A DNA stretch of 64,000 nt. Source: Croceivirga sp. Lineage in GTDB: Bacteria > Bacteroidota > Bacteroidia > Flavobacteriales > Flavobacteriaceae. Positions 10,249 to 22,243 of this stretch are shown here, piece by piece (position 1 is the stretch's first letter; every line of letters starts with the position of its first letter). The notes beneath the pieces are model-generated. The model did no database searches and had not been told where the DNA came from. It worked only from the letters and a program-made list of their open reading frames with translations. The translations under genes were made by a program, and so were the position numbers. The stretch spans positions 53,842-117,841 of the forward strand of contig JANQKR010000047.1 in assembly GCA_028281025.1 (NCBI GenBank), given 5' to 3'.

Positions 10249-10980
10249 TTACGCCTGGATAATAAAGACCGTGGGTCTTTTTTGTAAATCCAATGGATAT
10301 CTTTTCCATTCATTGGCGGTCTTTGTGGCAATCTGTTCGGATGGTAGGGTAATATCGCAAGCAACACAAAGTAGGGTGGAAGGCCTTAGTTTTTTAATGA
10401 GTTCCTGGAATAGCTTTTCATTACGGTAGGGTGTCTCAATAAAGATTTGGGCCTGCCCCGTTTCCAATGATAGTTTTTCCAGGGATTTGATGGCTTTTCC
10501 CCTCAGTGCCGTATCTATTGGCAAGTATCCCGTAAAAGCAAAGTTTTGCCCGTTCATGCCACTTGCCATCATTGCCATGGTAATGGATGATGGGCCAACC
10601 ATGGGAACCACCTGTATTTTTTTCTTATGGGCAATACGGACTACATCGGCACCTGGATCTGCAATCCCTGGGGCACCTGCCTCAGACAGCAACACCATAT
10701 CAAAGCCCTGGATGCATGCATCCAGAAAGGTGGGAATCTCAGTGGGGTCCGTATATTTGTTCAATAGTTCAAAGTGAAGGTCGGGTTGATTTTTTGCAGG
10801 ACTTATGCGTTTAATGAACCTTCTGGCCGATTTTTCATTTTCCGCTATATAATGATCTACATTCTCAATGGTACGTTTTATGGATATGGGGAGTACTTCC
10901 AATGGGGCGTTGTCACCCAACATGGTTGGAACCAAATAGAGTTTCCCTACCACCAAATTCGGTCCCTTATTTTCCTCCAT
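10249..10980 (-). CDS. SAM-dependent methyltransferase, RsmI-like (tetrapyrrole methylase fold)
   Basis: Predicted 2'-O-ribose RNA methyltransferase of the RsmI type; the exact target is not certain. The N-terminal GKLYLVPTMLG matches the RsmI entry strand in altered form. The SAM site is visible as VLLSEAGAPGIADPGADVV and VVPMVGPSSITMAMMASG, and FIETPYRNEKLFQEL is the conserved third segment. Length 243 is shorter than E. coli RsmI (about 286), lacking its C-terminal extension. The ATG at 10978-10980 is preferred over the upstream in-frame start, and overlaps the phosphatase gene by 14 bp. Confidence 0.85.
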   Translation of the reverse strand: MEENKGPNLVVGKLYLVPTMLGDNAPLEVLPISIKRTIENVDHYIAENEKSARRFIKRISPAKNQPDLHFELLNKYTDPTEIPTFLDACIQGFDMVLLSEAGAPGIADPGADVVRIAHKKKIQVVPMVGPSSITMAMMASGMNGQNFAFTGYLPIDTALRGKAIKSLEKLSLETGQAQIFIETPYRNEKLFQELIKKLRPSTLLCVACDITLPSEQIATKTANEWKRYPLDLQKRPTVFIIQA

Positions 10981-11428
10981 TTCCCAAGTCCTTGACAATT
11001 TGATCGCACGCCCGGTCTATCAATTGATAAACATATTCAAAACCATCCCGTCCTCCATAATAGGGGTCAGGAACTTCCTCAACACCCAATTCGGCGACTT
11101 CCAAAAGCAATTTTACTTTTTCTTCTTCTTCTTTTGTTTTGGAAAGTGCAACAACATTGGCATAATTGCTCTTATCCATAACGTAGATTCGGTCAAATTC
11201 CTTAAAGTCCAGGGAAGTGAACCTTCTGCATTTTTGGTTCCCAATGTCAATGCCATGTTTGCGTGCGACATCCATTGATCGTGGATCTGGGGGGCTTCCT
11301 ACATGGTACCCCGCTGTTCCTGCTGAATCTACATGGACTTCCGAAGGATTTACCTTTGATTTTAAAATGCCTTCAGCCAATGGGGATCTACAGATATTCC
11401 CCAAACATACCATTAGAATTTTGGTCAT
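10967..11428 (-). CDS. Low-molecular-weight protein-tyrosine phosphatase
   Basis: Cytoplasmic phosphotyrosine phosphatase, 153 residues. The P-loop C(X)5R is Cys8-LGNIC-Arg14, with SP following, and the general acid Asp121 lies in VPDPYYGG. Both are intact, so it should be active. The ATG at 11426-11428 is chosen; the codon before it would be TTG. It lies 11 bp after dnaA and overlaps the methyltransferase gene, so dnaA, this gene and the methyltransferase form a probable three-gene operon. Its substrate is unknown; there is no adjacent tyrosine kinase or capsule locus. Confidence 0.93.
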   Translation of the reverse strand: MTKILMVCLGNICRSPLAEGILKSKVNPSEVHVDSAGTAGYHVGSPPDPRSMDVARKHGIDIGNQKCRRFTSLDFKEFDRIYVMDKSNYANVVALSKTKEEEEKVKLLLEVAELGVEEVPDPYYGGRDGFEYVYQLIDRACDQIVKDLGNGGK

Positions 11429-11439
11429 CAAAGAAGGAG

Positions 11440-12864
11440 TTAGGAGAATTTTTTGTTGAGATCTTCCTTGTATTTACGGAACTGTTTATCGGTTTCCGCC
11501 AGGTTCTCCACGGTTTTACAGGCATGTAGTACGGTGGCGTGATCTCGTTTCCCAATTTGTGAGCCTATACTTGCCAGGGAAGCTTTGGTGAACTTTTTGG
11601 CAAAGAACATGGCCAGTTGTCTTGCCTGGACAATATGGCGCTTTCTGGTCTTGGATTGTAGTGTGGCCACATCCATTTCAAAATAGTCCGAAACGACTTT
11701 TTGGATATAATCTATGGAAACCTCCCGCTTGGTGTTCTTGACGAATTTCTCAACAATTTGTTGCGCCAGTTCCAGGGTAACTTCCTTTCGGGTAAAAGAG
11801 GCTTGTGCAATCAAGGAAATAATGGCACCCTCCAATTCGCGAATATTGGTCTTGATGTTTTTTGCCACATGATCTACAATCTCATCGGACATTTCAACAC
11901 CATCGCGGTACAATTTGTTCCTTAATATGGAAACCCGGGTTTCGTAATCCGGACTCTGTAACTCTGCCGAGAGTCCCCATTTGAATCTGGAAAGCAGTCG
12001 TTGTTCAATATCCTGCATGTCCACGGGAGCCTTGTCCGAAGTCAATATGACCTGTTTTCCATTTTGGTGTAAGTGGTTGAAAATGTGAAAGAACACATCT
12101 TGCGTCCCGGATTTGCCCGACAAAAACTGTACATCGTCAATGATCAGTACGTCAATCAATTGGTAAAAGTGGATGAAATCGTTTCGGGTATTCTTTTTTA
12201 CGGATTCAATATATTGTTGGGTAAACTTCTCTGCCGAGATATAGAGAACCGTCTTTTCTGGGTACTTGTCCTTGATCTCTACCCCTATGGCATGGGCCAA
12301 ATGGGTTTTCCCCAAACCAACACCTCCAAATACCATCAAGGGATTAAATGAGGTGCCACCCGGTTTGTTGGCCACGGCCATGCCTGCCGAACGTGCCAAA
12401 CGGTTGGAGTCACCTTCCAAAAAATTGTCAAAATTATAATTGGCATTGAGTTGTGACTCAATTTTGATGTTCCTGATACCAGGAATGACAAAAGGGTTTT
12501 TCAACTCTGGATTTTTAGAGGTAATGGGAACATCCAACTCTTGTGGGATCAAGGCAGAGCGGTTGGAACTGGGAATCTTTTCCGTAAAGGGTTCCTTATT
12601 GCCATATTTGTTCTCCATTTTAATCAAATAAATCAATTTGGCGTTTGGACCCAGCTCTTTGCGCAGGGCAACTTTTAATAACTTCACATAGTGTTCTTCC
12701 AACCATTCGTAAAAAAACTTACTGGGCACTTCAATACTCAAAGCACTATCGGAAAGCTTGACCGGTTTAATCGGAAGGAACCATGTTTTGAATGCCTGCG
12801 GTTGGATGTTATCTTGGATAAAAGCCAAACAATTTTCCCAAACGGAAGACGCAGTAACATTCAT
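11440..12864 (-). CDS. dnaA: Chromosomal replication initiator protein DnaA
   Basis: AAA+ ATPase that binds DnaA boxes and melts the origin. All four domains are present: the DnaB/DiaA-contacting N-terminus (residues 1-80), a linker, AAA+ with Walker A GGVGLGKT (180-187) and Walker B LIIDD (240-244), and the C-terminal DNA-binding domain with the signature GKRDHATVLHA. Length 474 is normal. The upstream 202 bp intergenic region holds a perfect 8-bp inverted repeat and a single DnaA-box-like TTGTCCACA. There is no box cluster, so I do not call an origin here. Confidence 0.98.
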   Translation of the reverse strand: MNVTASSVWENCLAFIQDNIQPQAFKTWFLPIKPVKLSDSALSIEVPSKFFYEWLEEHYVKLLKVALRKELGPNAKLIYLIKMENKYGNKEPFTEKIPSSNRSALIPQELDVPITSKNPELKNPFVIPGIRNIKIESQLNANYNFDNFLEGDSNRLARSAGMAVANKPGGTSFNPLMVFGGVGLGKTHLAHAIGVEIKDKYPEKTVLYISAEKFTQQYIESVKKNTRNDFIHFYQLIDVLIIDDVQFLSGKSGTQDVFFHIFNHLHQNGKQVILTSDKAPVDMQDIEQRLLSRFKWGLSAELQSPDYETRVSILRNKLYRDGVEMSDEIVDHVAKNIKTNIRELEGAIISLIAQASFTRKEVTLELAQQIVEKFVKNTKREVSIDYIQKVVSDYFEMDVATLQSKTRKRHIVQARQLAMFFAKKFTKASLASIGSQIGKRDHATVLHACKTVENLAETDKQFRKYKEDLNKKFS

Positions 12865-12896
12865 GCTAAAAGTTCCTTAGTTTGCTGGTTAGTGTA

Positions 12897-12916
12897 AAAG
12901 TTTTTATTAAAACTTT
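12897..12916. promoter_or_regulatory. Inverted repeat upstream of dnaA
   Basis: AAAGTTTT-TATT-AAAACTTT: two perfect 8-bp arms with a 4-nt spacer, 32 bp upstream of the dnaA ATG. No T run follows, so it is more likely a protein-binding palindrome or mRNA leader hairpin than a terminator. Its function is not known. Confidence 0.35.
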
Positions 12917-13066
12917 AGGGGTTTTCCCTGTTGCTTAGAACGCGACAAATATGTGGACAAAAAACCTAAAAAAAAAATCATTTACCCGTTGAAAATGTAC
13001 TTTTTTTTTCGCATGTTTCAATCGCGGTTACCAAGCCTATAAATATATACTTTTTCGCGAAACAAA

Positions 13067-13462
13067 ATGAATTTAAATCACTTTTCTTTCCGCGTCCGCT
13101 ACGGGGAAACCGATCAAATGGGTGTGGTATACCACGGCAATTATGTTGACTATCTGGAAATTGGACGCACGGAGTGGCTACGTAAACTTGGGTTAACTTA
13201 TAAAGAAATGGAAGAGGAGGGAATTATCCTTCCCGTAATACACCTACAAATCAACTACAAAAAATCTGCAAAGTACGATGACCTTCTTACAATTGAAACC
13301 CTACTTGTAAACAGACCTGTGGTAAAGATTGCCTTTGATTATAAAATCCGCAATGAAAGTGGGGAGTTACTGGCGGAAGCCTCCACGGTTCTGGCATTTA
13401 TGGATAAACACACCTTAAAACCCATAAAATGTCCGGAATACATTTTAAAGAAACTGGGTTAA
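13067..13462 (+). CDS. Acyl-CoA thioesterase, YbgC/4HBT hotdog family
   Basis: Predicted cytoplasmic thioesterase releasing CoA from acyl-CoA; 131 residues, a single hotdog domain. The family signature RYGETDQMGVVYHGNYVDYL spans residues 11-30, containing catalytic Asp16, and the C-terminal half has the usual strand pattern VKIAFDYKIRNESGELLAEAST. YbgC members elsewhere accompany tol-pal, which is not seen here. It is divergent from dnaA, and its stop codon overlaps that of the convergent YigZ gene by 4 bp. Confidence 0.92.
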   Translation: MNLNHFSFRVRYGETDQMGVVYHGNYVDYLEIGRTEWLRKLGLTYKEMEEEGIILPVIHLQINYKKSAKYDDLLTIETLLVNRPVVKIAFDYKIRNESGELLAEASTVLAFMDKHTLKPIKCPEYILKKLG

Positions 13463-14070
13463 ATCATCGTAATACTCAAATAGCGGATTTTTTCCAATCC
13501 CTGTCGTACCTTTTCTGTCTCGCTCTTGGGCACTGCAATCCTAAGGAGACATTGAATTTCCATCTTCTGTGAAACAATTTGGACCTTAAACCTTTTTAAG
13601 GTACGCATCACCTCATTCATGCGGTCGTACTGGAACTGCAATTCTAAAATTGTTTGGATCAATCGCTCCTCAATGACTGCGGTTTCCAAAGCCATTTGGG
13701 ATGCTGTTCTATAGGCATTGATCAATCCACTTACCCCTAGTTTGGCACCTCCAAAAATACGAACAACGACCAGAAGAATATTGGTTAATCCAAAGGATTG
13801 GATTTGCCCATAAATGGGCATTCCGGCCGAATTTTTAGGTTCCCCGTCATCATTGGCCCGGTAGTGCGGGTTTTCAATGCCCATTTGCCAGGCATAACAA
13901 AAGTGGTTTGCCGAAGGGTATTGTTTTTTTAGGGATTCCAAGATGGGTTTTACCTCTTGTGGCTTTTCCAATGGAAAGGCCTGACCATAGAACTTGCTCT
14001 TCCGGTCTTTGAAAAGTACTACTGTTGATGGTCGGGCGATGGTTTTATAGCTATCGGATGGGGAATGCAT
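13459..14070 (-). CDS. YigZ/IMPACT family protein
   Basis: Conserved protein of the YigZ/IMPACT (UPF0029) family, 203 residues; precise role unknown, with the eukaryotic relatives linked to translational control. The diagnostic segment is HFCYAWQMG...NDDGEPKNSAGMPIYGQI, followed by LTNILLVVVRIFGGAKLG, which is the best-conserved block of the family. The C-terminal 70 residues form the second (DUF1949-like) domain. It overlaps the upstream EamA gene by 1 bp (TGATG) and sits at the 3' end of a run that starts with ribD. Confidence 0.9.
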   Translation of the reverse strand: MHSPSDSYKTIARPSTVVLFKDRKSKFYGQAFPLEKPQEVKPILESLKKQYPSANHFCYAWQMGIENPHYRANDDGEPKNSAGMPIYGQIQSFGLTNILLVVVRIFGGAKLGVSGLINAYRTASQMALETAVIEERLIQTILELQFQYDRMNEVMRTLKRFKVQIVSQKMEIQCLLRIAVPKSETEKVRQGLEKIRYLSITMI

Positions 14071-14933
14071 CAGAACAAAGCTACCAAAACAATACTGATT
14101 ACTGCAAGACCTACCCCGAGCCAGTTTTTTGAGGTCAAAATCTCCTTGAACAGTATAATGCCGAGCAAAGTGGTGAACAATACTATGGCGACATTGTTAA
14201 TTGTAAATATGGAGGCACTGTTCAAACTGTCATGGTTGAGGGCCCTTAGCAAAAAGAAGATGGAAAAATAATTGGGGATTCCCAGACAAACCCCACCCAA
14301 TACACTTTTAAAACGGAAGTTCGTAACGGTTCCTGCACCCTTCACCCCCAAAAAAATAAAACCGGAAATGGCGGCAGCTCCAAAAACCGTGGAAGAAAAA
14401 ATAGGATAATCACTGTCCATTAAATATCCTTCTTGAATAAATTTGATGCTGGTATCGATACATCCGGAACCAAGAAACACCAATAAGGGCAGCCATAAGT
14501 GGCTTCTTCCCATCTTTGGTCCACTTTCCCGACTGGAGGCAAGATAAACCGCAGCAAGCGCCAAAATGATCCCCGTAATCTGAAGAATGGACAGTTTATC
14601 CCTGTAATACATAACGGCGAACAATACAGGAACCACCAAAGACATTTTTGTAGCCACGGAGGTAACGCCCACCCCATTGATTTGGGAAGACTTGGCCATA
14701 ATGTTGAACACCAAAAGGAAAAATACGCCAAGCAGTACGGTACCCAAAAACCAGGGTTTGGACATAAGCTGTGGGAGGCTGATGGTTAAAGGATTGAATA
14801 CCAACCCACAGATACTGGCCACGACATAATTGGTAATTATGGCCGATAAGGTATGGACCTTATAGACCGAAAACAATTTGAAGACCACAAAGATGAGACT
14901 GGAGCAAAGTACGCTCAAGGCCAAATCTATCAT
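14070..14933 (-). CDS. EamA/DMT-superfamily transporter
   Basis: Inner-membrane protein of 287 residues with about ten predicted transmembrane helices in two EamA repeats. The first opens with LALSVLCSSLIFVVFKLF and ends with ITGIILALAAVYLAS. The second ends with ILTSKNWLGVGLAVISIVLV, the typical helix of the duplicated half. Substrate not predictable; relatives export amino acids, nucleosides or other metabolites. It is packed between a HAD hydrolase and YigZ with 1-bp overlaps on both sides, so it is translationally coupled in the ribD operon. Confidence 0.88.
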   Translation of the reverse strand: MIDLALSVLCSSLIFVVFKLFSVYKVHTLSAIITNYVVASICGLVFNPLTISLPQLMSKPWFLGTVLLGVFFLLVFNIMAKSSQINGVGVTSVATKMSLVVPVLFAVMYYRDKLSILQITGIILALAAVYLASSRESGPKMGRSHLWLPLLVFLGSGCIDTSIKFIQEGYLMDSDYPIFSSTVFGAAAISGFIFLGVKGAGTVTNFRFKSVLGGVCLGIPNYFSIFFLLRALNHDSLNSASIFTINNVAIVLFTTLLGIILFKEILTSKNWLGVGLAVISIVLVALF

Positions 14934-15535
14934 TATAGACGGGCCTTAAGTTCGGTAATATCCTCTTTGCCCACAATCAGATTCCAGGTCTTGATGCCCA
15001 ATCTGGAAGCCGCATCCGTATTCTCTTTGGTATCGTCCACAAAAAGGGTTTCCTCGGAAATAAGTCCATTCTCATCCAAAACTTGCTGAAATATAGCTAG
15101 GTCAGGTTTACGTTTTCCCATTTCGTACGAAAGGTAGAAAACTTCAAAAGAATTTTTAAAGCGTTGGAATTTCCCAATTCCCATGGTCTCTTTCACATAA
15201 TCTATATGAATTTCATTGGTATTACTAAGTAGAAAAAGACGGTAGTGTCCTTCCTTGGCCAGGGATTCCACATATTCCAGCCGTTTATCGGGAAAATCCA
15301 AAAGAATGGCATTCCAGGCATCAATAAGATTCTGCCTGTTCGCCTTTGGAAAAAGATGTCCGGTATGATTCAAGAAGTCATCGGAACTGACCGATCCCAT
15401 TTCATAGTTCTTGAACAGGGTATCCAGTTCCGGTGTAATTTCAGCAAAACCATATCTGGTCATTTCACGTGCTGTCGCAGGTTTGTCCAGGTTAATGAAG
15501 ATGTCCCCAAAATCAAGGATAATATTTTTAATCAT
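14933..15535 (-). CDS. HAD-superfamily hydrolase (subclass IA)
   Basis: Predicted small-molecule phosphatase, 200 residues, with a helical cap. Motif I is ILDFGDIFINL, the DFG-type variant common in YihX-like HADs. Motif II is FLLSNTN, motif III is the Lys in GKRKPD, and motif IV is FVDDTKEN with its acidic pair. All four are intact. It overlaps the 3' end of ribD by 8 bp. Bacteria need a phosphatase acting between RibD and RibE, and HAD enzymes fill that role in other species, so a role in riboflavin synthesis is conceivable from position; that is inference only. Confidence 0.88.
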   Translation of the reverse strand: MIKNIILDFGDIFINLDKPATAREMTRYGFAEITPELDTLFKNYEMGSVSSDDFLNHTGHLFPKANRQNLIDAWNAILLDFPDKRLEYVESLAKEGHYRLFLLSNTNEIHIDYVKETMGIGKFQRFKNSFEVFYLSYEMGKRKPDLAIFQQVLDENGLISEETLFVDDTKENTDAASRLGIKTWNLIVGKEDITELKARL

Positions 15536-16577
15536 ACGTTAAAAAGGTTAAGGAGTCGCCCAGCAGTGAAGTGGTAGACTGTATTTTTCCGGATATCTTT
15601 GGTGCGGGAATCCCGGAGGTAAGGGTTGCCTGTCCTTTAAATATCCGTGCTGCGTCCCATAAATTGGCCTCAATAAAAGTCTGAAGCGTTTTGGAACCTC
15701 CTTCTATAATGACCGAGGCAATATGATGCCGATAAAGGACCTTGCAAACTTGATGCGCCAGTTCCTTTTCAAAATCCATCACTTCAAATATCAAACTGTC
15801 GGAATTCGATTGCGTATCAACTTCGGTAAGTACAATGGTTTTGACGGTATCGTCCAACACATAGTATTCTCTTGGGATTTTTAAAGATCGGTCCAAAACT
15901 ATTCGGGTCGGATTTTTGCCTTTCCAGTGGCGTACGTCCAATTTTGGATTGTCTGCAAGCGCGGTTTGGGTTCCTATCAAAATGGCCTGCTCCCTGCTTC
16001 GCCATTGATGTACCAATTGCCTGGAGTAGGTGTTGGTAATCCAAAAGGGTTCTGGGGATGCTGTTCTTTTATCCGGGGTGGGCGCAATAAAACCATCCCA
16101 ACTTTGTGCCCATTTTAAGATAATAAATGGCCTCTTTTTTTCATGGTAGGTCAAAAACCTTTTGTGATGTGCCCTACAGGCTTCCTCGAGTATCCCAACC
16201 TCCACTGAAATCCCTGCGGCCTTAAGCTTTTCAATTCCTTTGCCCGCTACCTTGGTATGAGGGTCTTTTAGTCCAATAACTACTTTTGGAATTTGGTGGC
16301 GAATGATCAAATCACTGCATGGTGGGGTATTTCCAAAATGGGAGCAGGGTTCCAGGGTAACATATAGGGCGGATTCCGGCAACAATGCCTTATCCGTTAC
16401 GGAATTTATGGCATTGACTTCTGCGTGGGCCCCTCCATAAGCACTGGTGAAACCTTCTCCAATAATGATGTCATTGTGCACAATACAACATCCTACCATT
16501 GGATTTGGAGCTGCGGCACCTGCTGCGTTTTTGCCCAATTCAATGGCTCTGAGTATATATTTATGCCTTATCTTCAC
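15528..16577 (-). CDS. ribD: Bifunctional riboflavin biosynthesis protein RibD
   Basis: Deaminates diaminohydroxyphosphoribosylaminopyrimidine and then reduces the ribose side chain (riboflavin pathway, steps 2 and 3). The N-terminal deaminase has the zinc site His51-Ala-Glu53 with Cys78 and Cys87 (EPCSHFGNTPPC). The NADPH-dependent reductase starts near residue 148 (FIILKWAQSWDGFIA). Length 349 is normal. The start is GTG; no in-frame ATG precedes the conserved region. It is divergent from an acetyltransferase gene over only 37 bp. I see no FMN riboswitch upstream. Confidence 0.95.
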   Translation of the reverse strand: MKIRHKYILRAIELGKNAAGAAAPNPMVGCCIVHNDIIIGEGFTSAYGGAHAEVNAINSVTDKALLPESALYVTLEPCSHFGNTPPCSDLIIRHQIPKVVIGLKDPHTKVAGKGIEKLKAAGISVEVGILEEACRAHHKRFLTYHEKKRPFIILKWAQSWDGFIAPTPDKRTASPEPFWITNTYSRQLVHQWRSREQAILIGTQTALADNPKLDVRHWKGKNPTRIVLDRSLKIPREYYVLDDTVKTIVLTEVDTQSNSDSLIFEVMDFEKELAHQVCKVLYRHHIASVIIEGGSKTLQTFIEANLWDAARIFKGQATLTSGIPAPKISGKIQSTTSLLGDSLTFLTYD

Positions 16578-16614
16578 GCAATAAAAATACCACTTAAATT
16601 AGCAAACAAGTATT

Positions 16615-17091
16615 GTGCAGATTCGAAAAATAGCACTAAAGGACAATTCACAAGTGGCCCATTTAATACGATCCACCTTAGAGGAAATGGACGTTCCAAA
16701 GGTGGGGACCGCTTATGGGGATAAAGCCTTGGAGCATATGTTCCAAACCTATCAAAAACCAAGGTCGGTGTTCTACGTAGCTGAAAATGGAGAAGAAATA
16801 ATAGGATGTGGGGGGATAGCCCCATTGGACAATTATGATGGTAATATTTGCGAGCTCCAAAAAATGTACGTTTCAAAAAAAGCCAGGGGAAAGGGTGTGG
16901 CCACCCAACTACTTGAGGCCTGTTTGGCATCAGCCAGGGAATTTGGTTTTGAAGCGTGCTATTTGGAAACCATGCCCTACATGAATGCTGCGCAGGGCCT
17001 ATACCAAAAAAAAGGATTTACCTATCTTAAGGAAGCCCTGGGAGATACGGGCCACCATGCCTGTACGGTTCGGATGCTCAATACCTTCTAA
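16615..17091 (+). CDS. GNAT-family N-acetyltransferase
   Basis: Predicted acetyltransferase, 158 residues, GTG start (no ATG before the conserved part). Residues 1-20 give the opening strand and helix. The acetyl-CoA site is in LQKMYVSKKARGKGVATQLL (R-G-K-G-V-A), and FEACYLETMPYMNAAQGLYQ is motif B. The EICGCGG-type strand (IIGCGGIAPLD) is also conserved. It precedes prmC by 2 bp and so is very likely co-transcribed with prmC, the LOG-family gene and ligA. Substrate unknown. Confidence 0.86.
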   Translation: MQIRKIALKDNSQVAHLIRSTLEEMDVPKVGTAYGDKALEHMFQTYQKPRSVFYVAENGEEIIGCGGIAPLDNYDGNICELQKMYVSKKARGKGVATQLLEACLASAREFGFEACYLETMPYMNAAQGLYQKKGFTYLKEALGDTGHHACTVRMLNTF

Positions 17092-17093
17092 AA

Positions 17094-17948
17094 ATGCTCC
17101 TCAAGGAAATAAAGACCCTATTCCATAAAGAACTGGATGATATCTATCCCAAAACAGAGGTCGATAGCTTCTTTTCACTATTTCTGGAGCATTATCTGAA
17201 ATTGGAACGCTTTATTTTGGCCTTGCAACCGGAATATGTCCTTAGCAAAAGTGAGGAGCAACCTTTTTTTGAGGGGCTCGCCCGTCTTAAGTTGGAAGAA
17301 CCTGTACAGTACATTTTGGGAAAGGCCTATTTCAGGGATATTGAATTAAGGGTAAACAAACATGTATTGATACCAAGGCCGGAAACCGAGGAACTTGTGG
17401 AGTGGGTCATCGGGGAATCGAAAACCCAAAATTCGGAATTCAATATCCTGGATATCGGAGCGGGAAGTGGCTGTATAGCCATTAGCCTTGCAAAAGCATT
17501 TCCAAATGCCCAGGTTTTTGCCATGGACATTTCCAAAGGAACCCTGGACGTAGCAAGGCAAAATGCCATGACCAATCAGGTTGATATCCATTTTATGGAA
17601 GCCGATATCTTGAATCCTGAACTGACCTTGGACCACAAATTTGAAATTATCGTTTCCAATCCCCCCTATGTTAGGGAATTGGAGAAGGTGGAAATGCGGA
17701 ACAATGTCGCAAAATATGAACCCCATAGGGCATTGTTTGTTTCAGATGAAGATCCGTTGCTATTTTATAGCGCCATTGTCCAATTTGCCAAAAAACATCT
17801 TAAACCGAAAGGCGGATTGTTTTTGGAAATCAATCAATACCTGTCATCGGAAAGTAAGGAATTAATGTTGGAAAATGATTTTGGGCAAGTGGAATTACGA
17901 AAGGATATTTTTGGTAATTTCCGAATGTTAAAAGCAGTTGGGCCATAG
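17094..17948 (+). CDS. prmC: Release factor glutamine methyltransferase PrmC (HemK)
   Basis: Methylates the Gln of the GGQ motif in peptide-chain release factors RF1/RF2 using SAM, raising termination efficiency. Length 284 is normal. The N-terminal helical domain is followed by YILGKAYFRDIELRVNKHVL and IPRPETEELVEW. The SAM-binding motif DIGAGSG is at residues 120-126 and the catalytic NPPY at 189-192. It starts 2 bp after the acetyltransferase stop. A longer TTG-started version of the next frame would overlap its end. Confidence 0.95.
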   Translation: MLLKEIKTLFHKELDDIYPKTEVDSFFSLFLEHYLKLERFILALQPEYVLSKSEEQPFFEGLARLKLEEPVQYILGKAYFRDIELRVNKHVLIPRPETEELVEWVIGESKTQNSEFNILDIGAGSGCIAISLAKAFPNAQVFAMDISKGTLDVARQNAMTNQVDIHFMEADILNPELTLDHKFEIIVSNPPYVRELEKVEMRNNVAKYEPHRALFVSDEDPLLFYSAIVQFAKKHLKPKGGLFLEINQYLSSESKELMLENDFGQVELRKDIFGNFRMLKAVGP

Positions 17949-17967
17949 ACGATCAAAACTTGGAAAC

Positions 17968-18549
17968 TTGAAAAGTGTTGCGGTTTTTTGTGGGAGCAGT
18001 CCCGGAAAGGATGAGGAAATTATGGCGAATGCTTACAAAACAGGAGCCTATTTTGCCCAAAAAGGGATGACCTTGGTATACGGTGGGGGCAAAGTCGGTT
18101 TAATGGGACTTGTCGCCAAAGGAGCCCTGGACAACAACGGAAAAGTTATTGGGGTCATTCCACATTTCCTTAAACAAAAAGAAATCCATCATACCGGACT
18201 ATCGGAATTAATTTTAGTGGATACCATGCATGAACGCAAGTTGAGGATGAACCAACTTTCGGACGGGGTAATCATGTTACCTGGCGGTTTTGGGACCTTT
18301 GAGGAGTTTTTTGAGATGTTGACATGGGGGCAATTGGGATTGCACCAAAAGCCTATGGGAATATTGAATAGCAATGGCTTTTATGATGACCTTATTCGGA
18401 TGTTTGATAAAATGGTCGCCAATCGTTTTTTAAGGGATACGCATAGAAAAATGGTTCTGGTCGATGAAACCCCAGAGGGGTTGGCTGCCCAAATGGAGCA
18501 ATATACCTCCCAGGGTGTCCCAAAATGGATGGAACAGGGCCAAACGTAA
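17968..18549 (+). CDS. LOG-family (TIGR00730) Rossmann protein, putative cytokinin-type nucleotide hydrolase
   Basis: Predicted phosphoribohydrolase of the Lonely-guy family, which cleaves nucleoside 5'-monophosphates, sometimes N6-modified adenine nucleotides. The opening SVAVFCGSSPG, the segment GMTLVYGGGKVGLMG, and the catalytic PGGFGTFEEFFE are all intact, as is the MHERK motif. A TTG at 17968 puts the start one codon before the conserved KSVAVFCGS strand and gives the family length of about 193. A TTG at 17938 would add ten unconserved residues and overlap prmC. Confidence 0.88.
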   Translation: MKSVAVFCGSSPGKDEEIMANAYKTGAYFAQKGMTLVYGGGKVGLMGLVAKGALDNNGKVIGVIPHFLKQKEIHHTGLSELILVDTMHERKLRMNQLSDGVIMLPGGFGTFEEFFEMLTWGQLGLHQKPMGILNSNGFYDDLIRMFDKMVANRFLRDTHRKMVLVDETPEGLAAQMEQYTSQGVPKWMEQGQT

Positions 18550-21584
<3,035 letters not shown>

Positions 21585-21660
21585 TCAAGCTAAAATAGAA
21601 AAATGAAAGCGAGACCGCATAGTGTTGAACGAAAAGATGTATTGCGATTTTGATGGTTGA

Positions 21661-22176
21661 CTATGCTCCCCCGTTTTCAAATTTGGCCCAATCCTTACGT
21701 TTTTTGAACATGATATAATATCCAATTCCCATTACTATGAATATGGAAAGTCCCACGAGATTAAAGAACAGCGGTAGTATTTCCTTGTCCTTAATGAGCA
21801 TTGGAGGTATTCGGGTCAGTATCTCGGCCAAAAAAGCACCATAAAGTCCAATGACCGACCAATACATAAAATTATAATGCAAGGAAATATAAGTTTTGGG
21901 TTTTCTCCTAAGAATGGGAACCATTCCGGCAATCAAGGTAAGGGAGCTAATGATGGCAAACACATGAAAAATTCCAAAGCCGCCAAAAAGGTTGTACATA
22001 AAAAAAGAGGTGAGTAAAACAACGGCCATGCTTCCGGTATAGGCATACCCCATTTGTTTATGGAAACGATCTCCTTTTTTGGCCAGTAGCACCCATGTGC
22101 CGAATAGTAAGGCCAAAACTGAGGCGATAGTGTGCACCATGCCCGTATTGTCCGTTATGATATGGTCTAAGTCCAT
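21661..22176 (-). CDS. DUF2306-like small integral membrane protein
   Basis: Inner-membrane protein of 171 residues with five or so transmembrane helices. It opens GMVHTIASVLALLFGTWVLL, followed by a short loop KKGDRFHKQMGYAY resembling the H-x-x-x-G-Y signature of the DUF2306 family. Function unknown. The ATG at 22174-22176 is chosen; a longer frame extends 68 codons upstream, but those residues are low-quality and overlap the region used by the divergent 99-residue gene. The C-terminus is a short basic-acidic tail. Confidence 0.8.
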   Translation of the reverse strand: MDLDHIITDNTGMVHTIASVLALLFGTWVLLAKKGDRFHKQMGYAYTGSMAVVLLTSFFMYNLFGGFGIFHVFAIISSLTLIAGMVPILRRKPKTYISLHYNFMYWSVIGLYGAFLAEILTRIPPMLIKDKEILPLFFNLVGLSIFIVMGIGYYIMFKKRKDWAKFENGGA

Positions 22177-22243
22177 ACGATTTGATTTTCGGTTAAAAAT
22201 AGCTTGGGAAAAATTTTTAACGAAATCCGAAGCTACCGAACTG

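Noticed and set aside
12865..13066. Replication origin next to dnaA
   Set aside because: Only one DnaA-box-like 9-mer (TTGTCCACA, one mismatch) is present. There is AT-rich sequence, but no cluster of boxes and no repeat 13-mers.
16574..16930. 118-codon minus-strand frame between ribD and prmC
   Set aside because: It overlaps the GNAT gene antisense and has an atypical His/Pro/Arg-rich product; the plus-strand gene has clear motifs.
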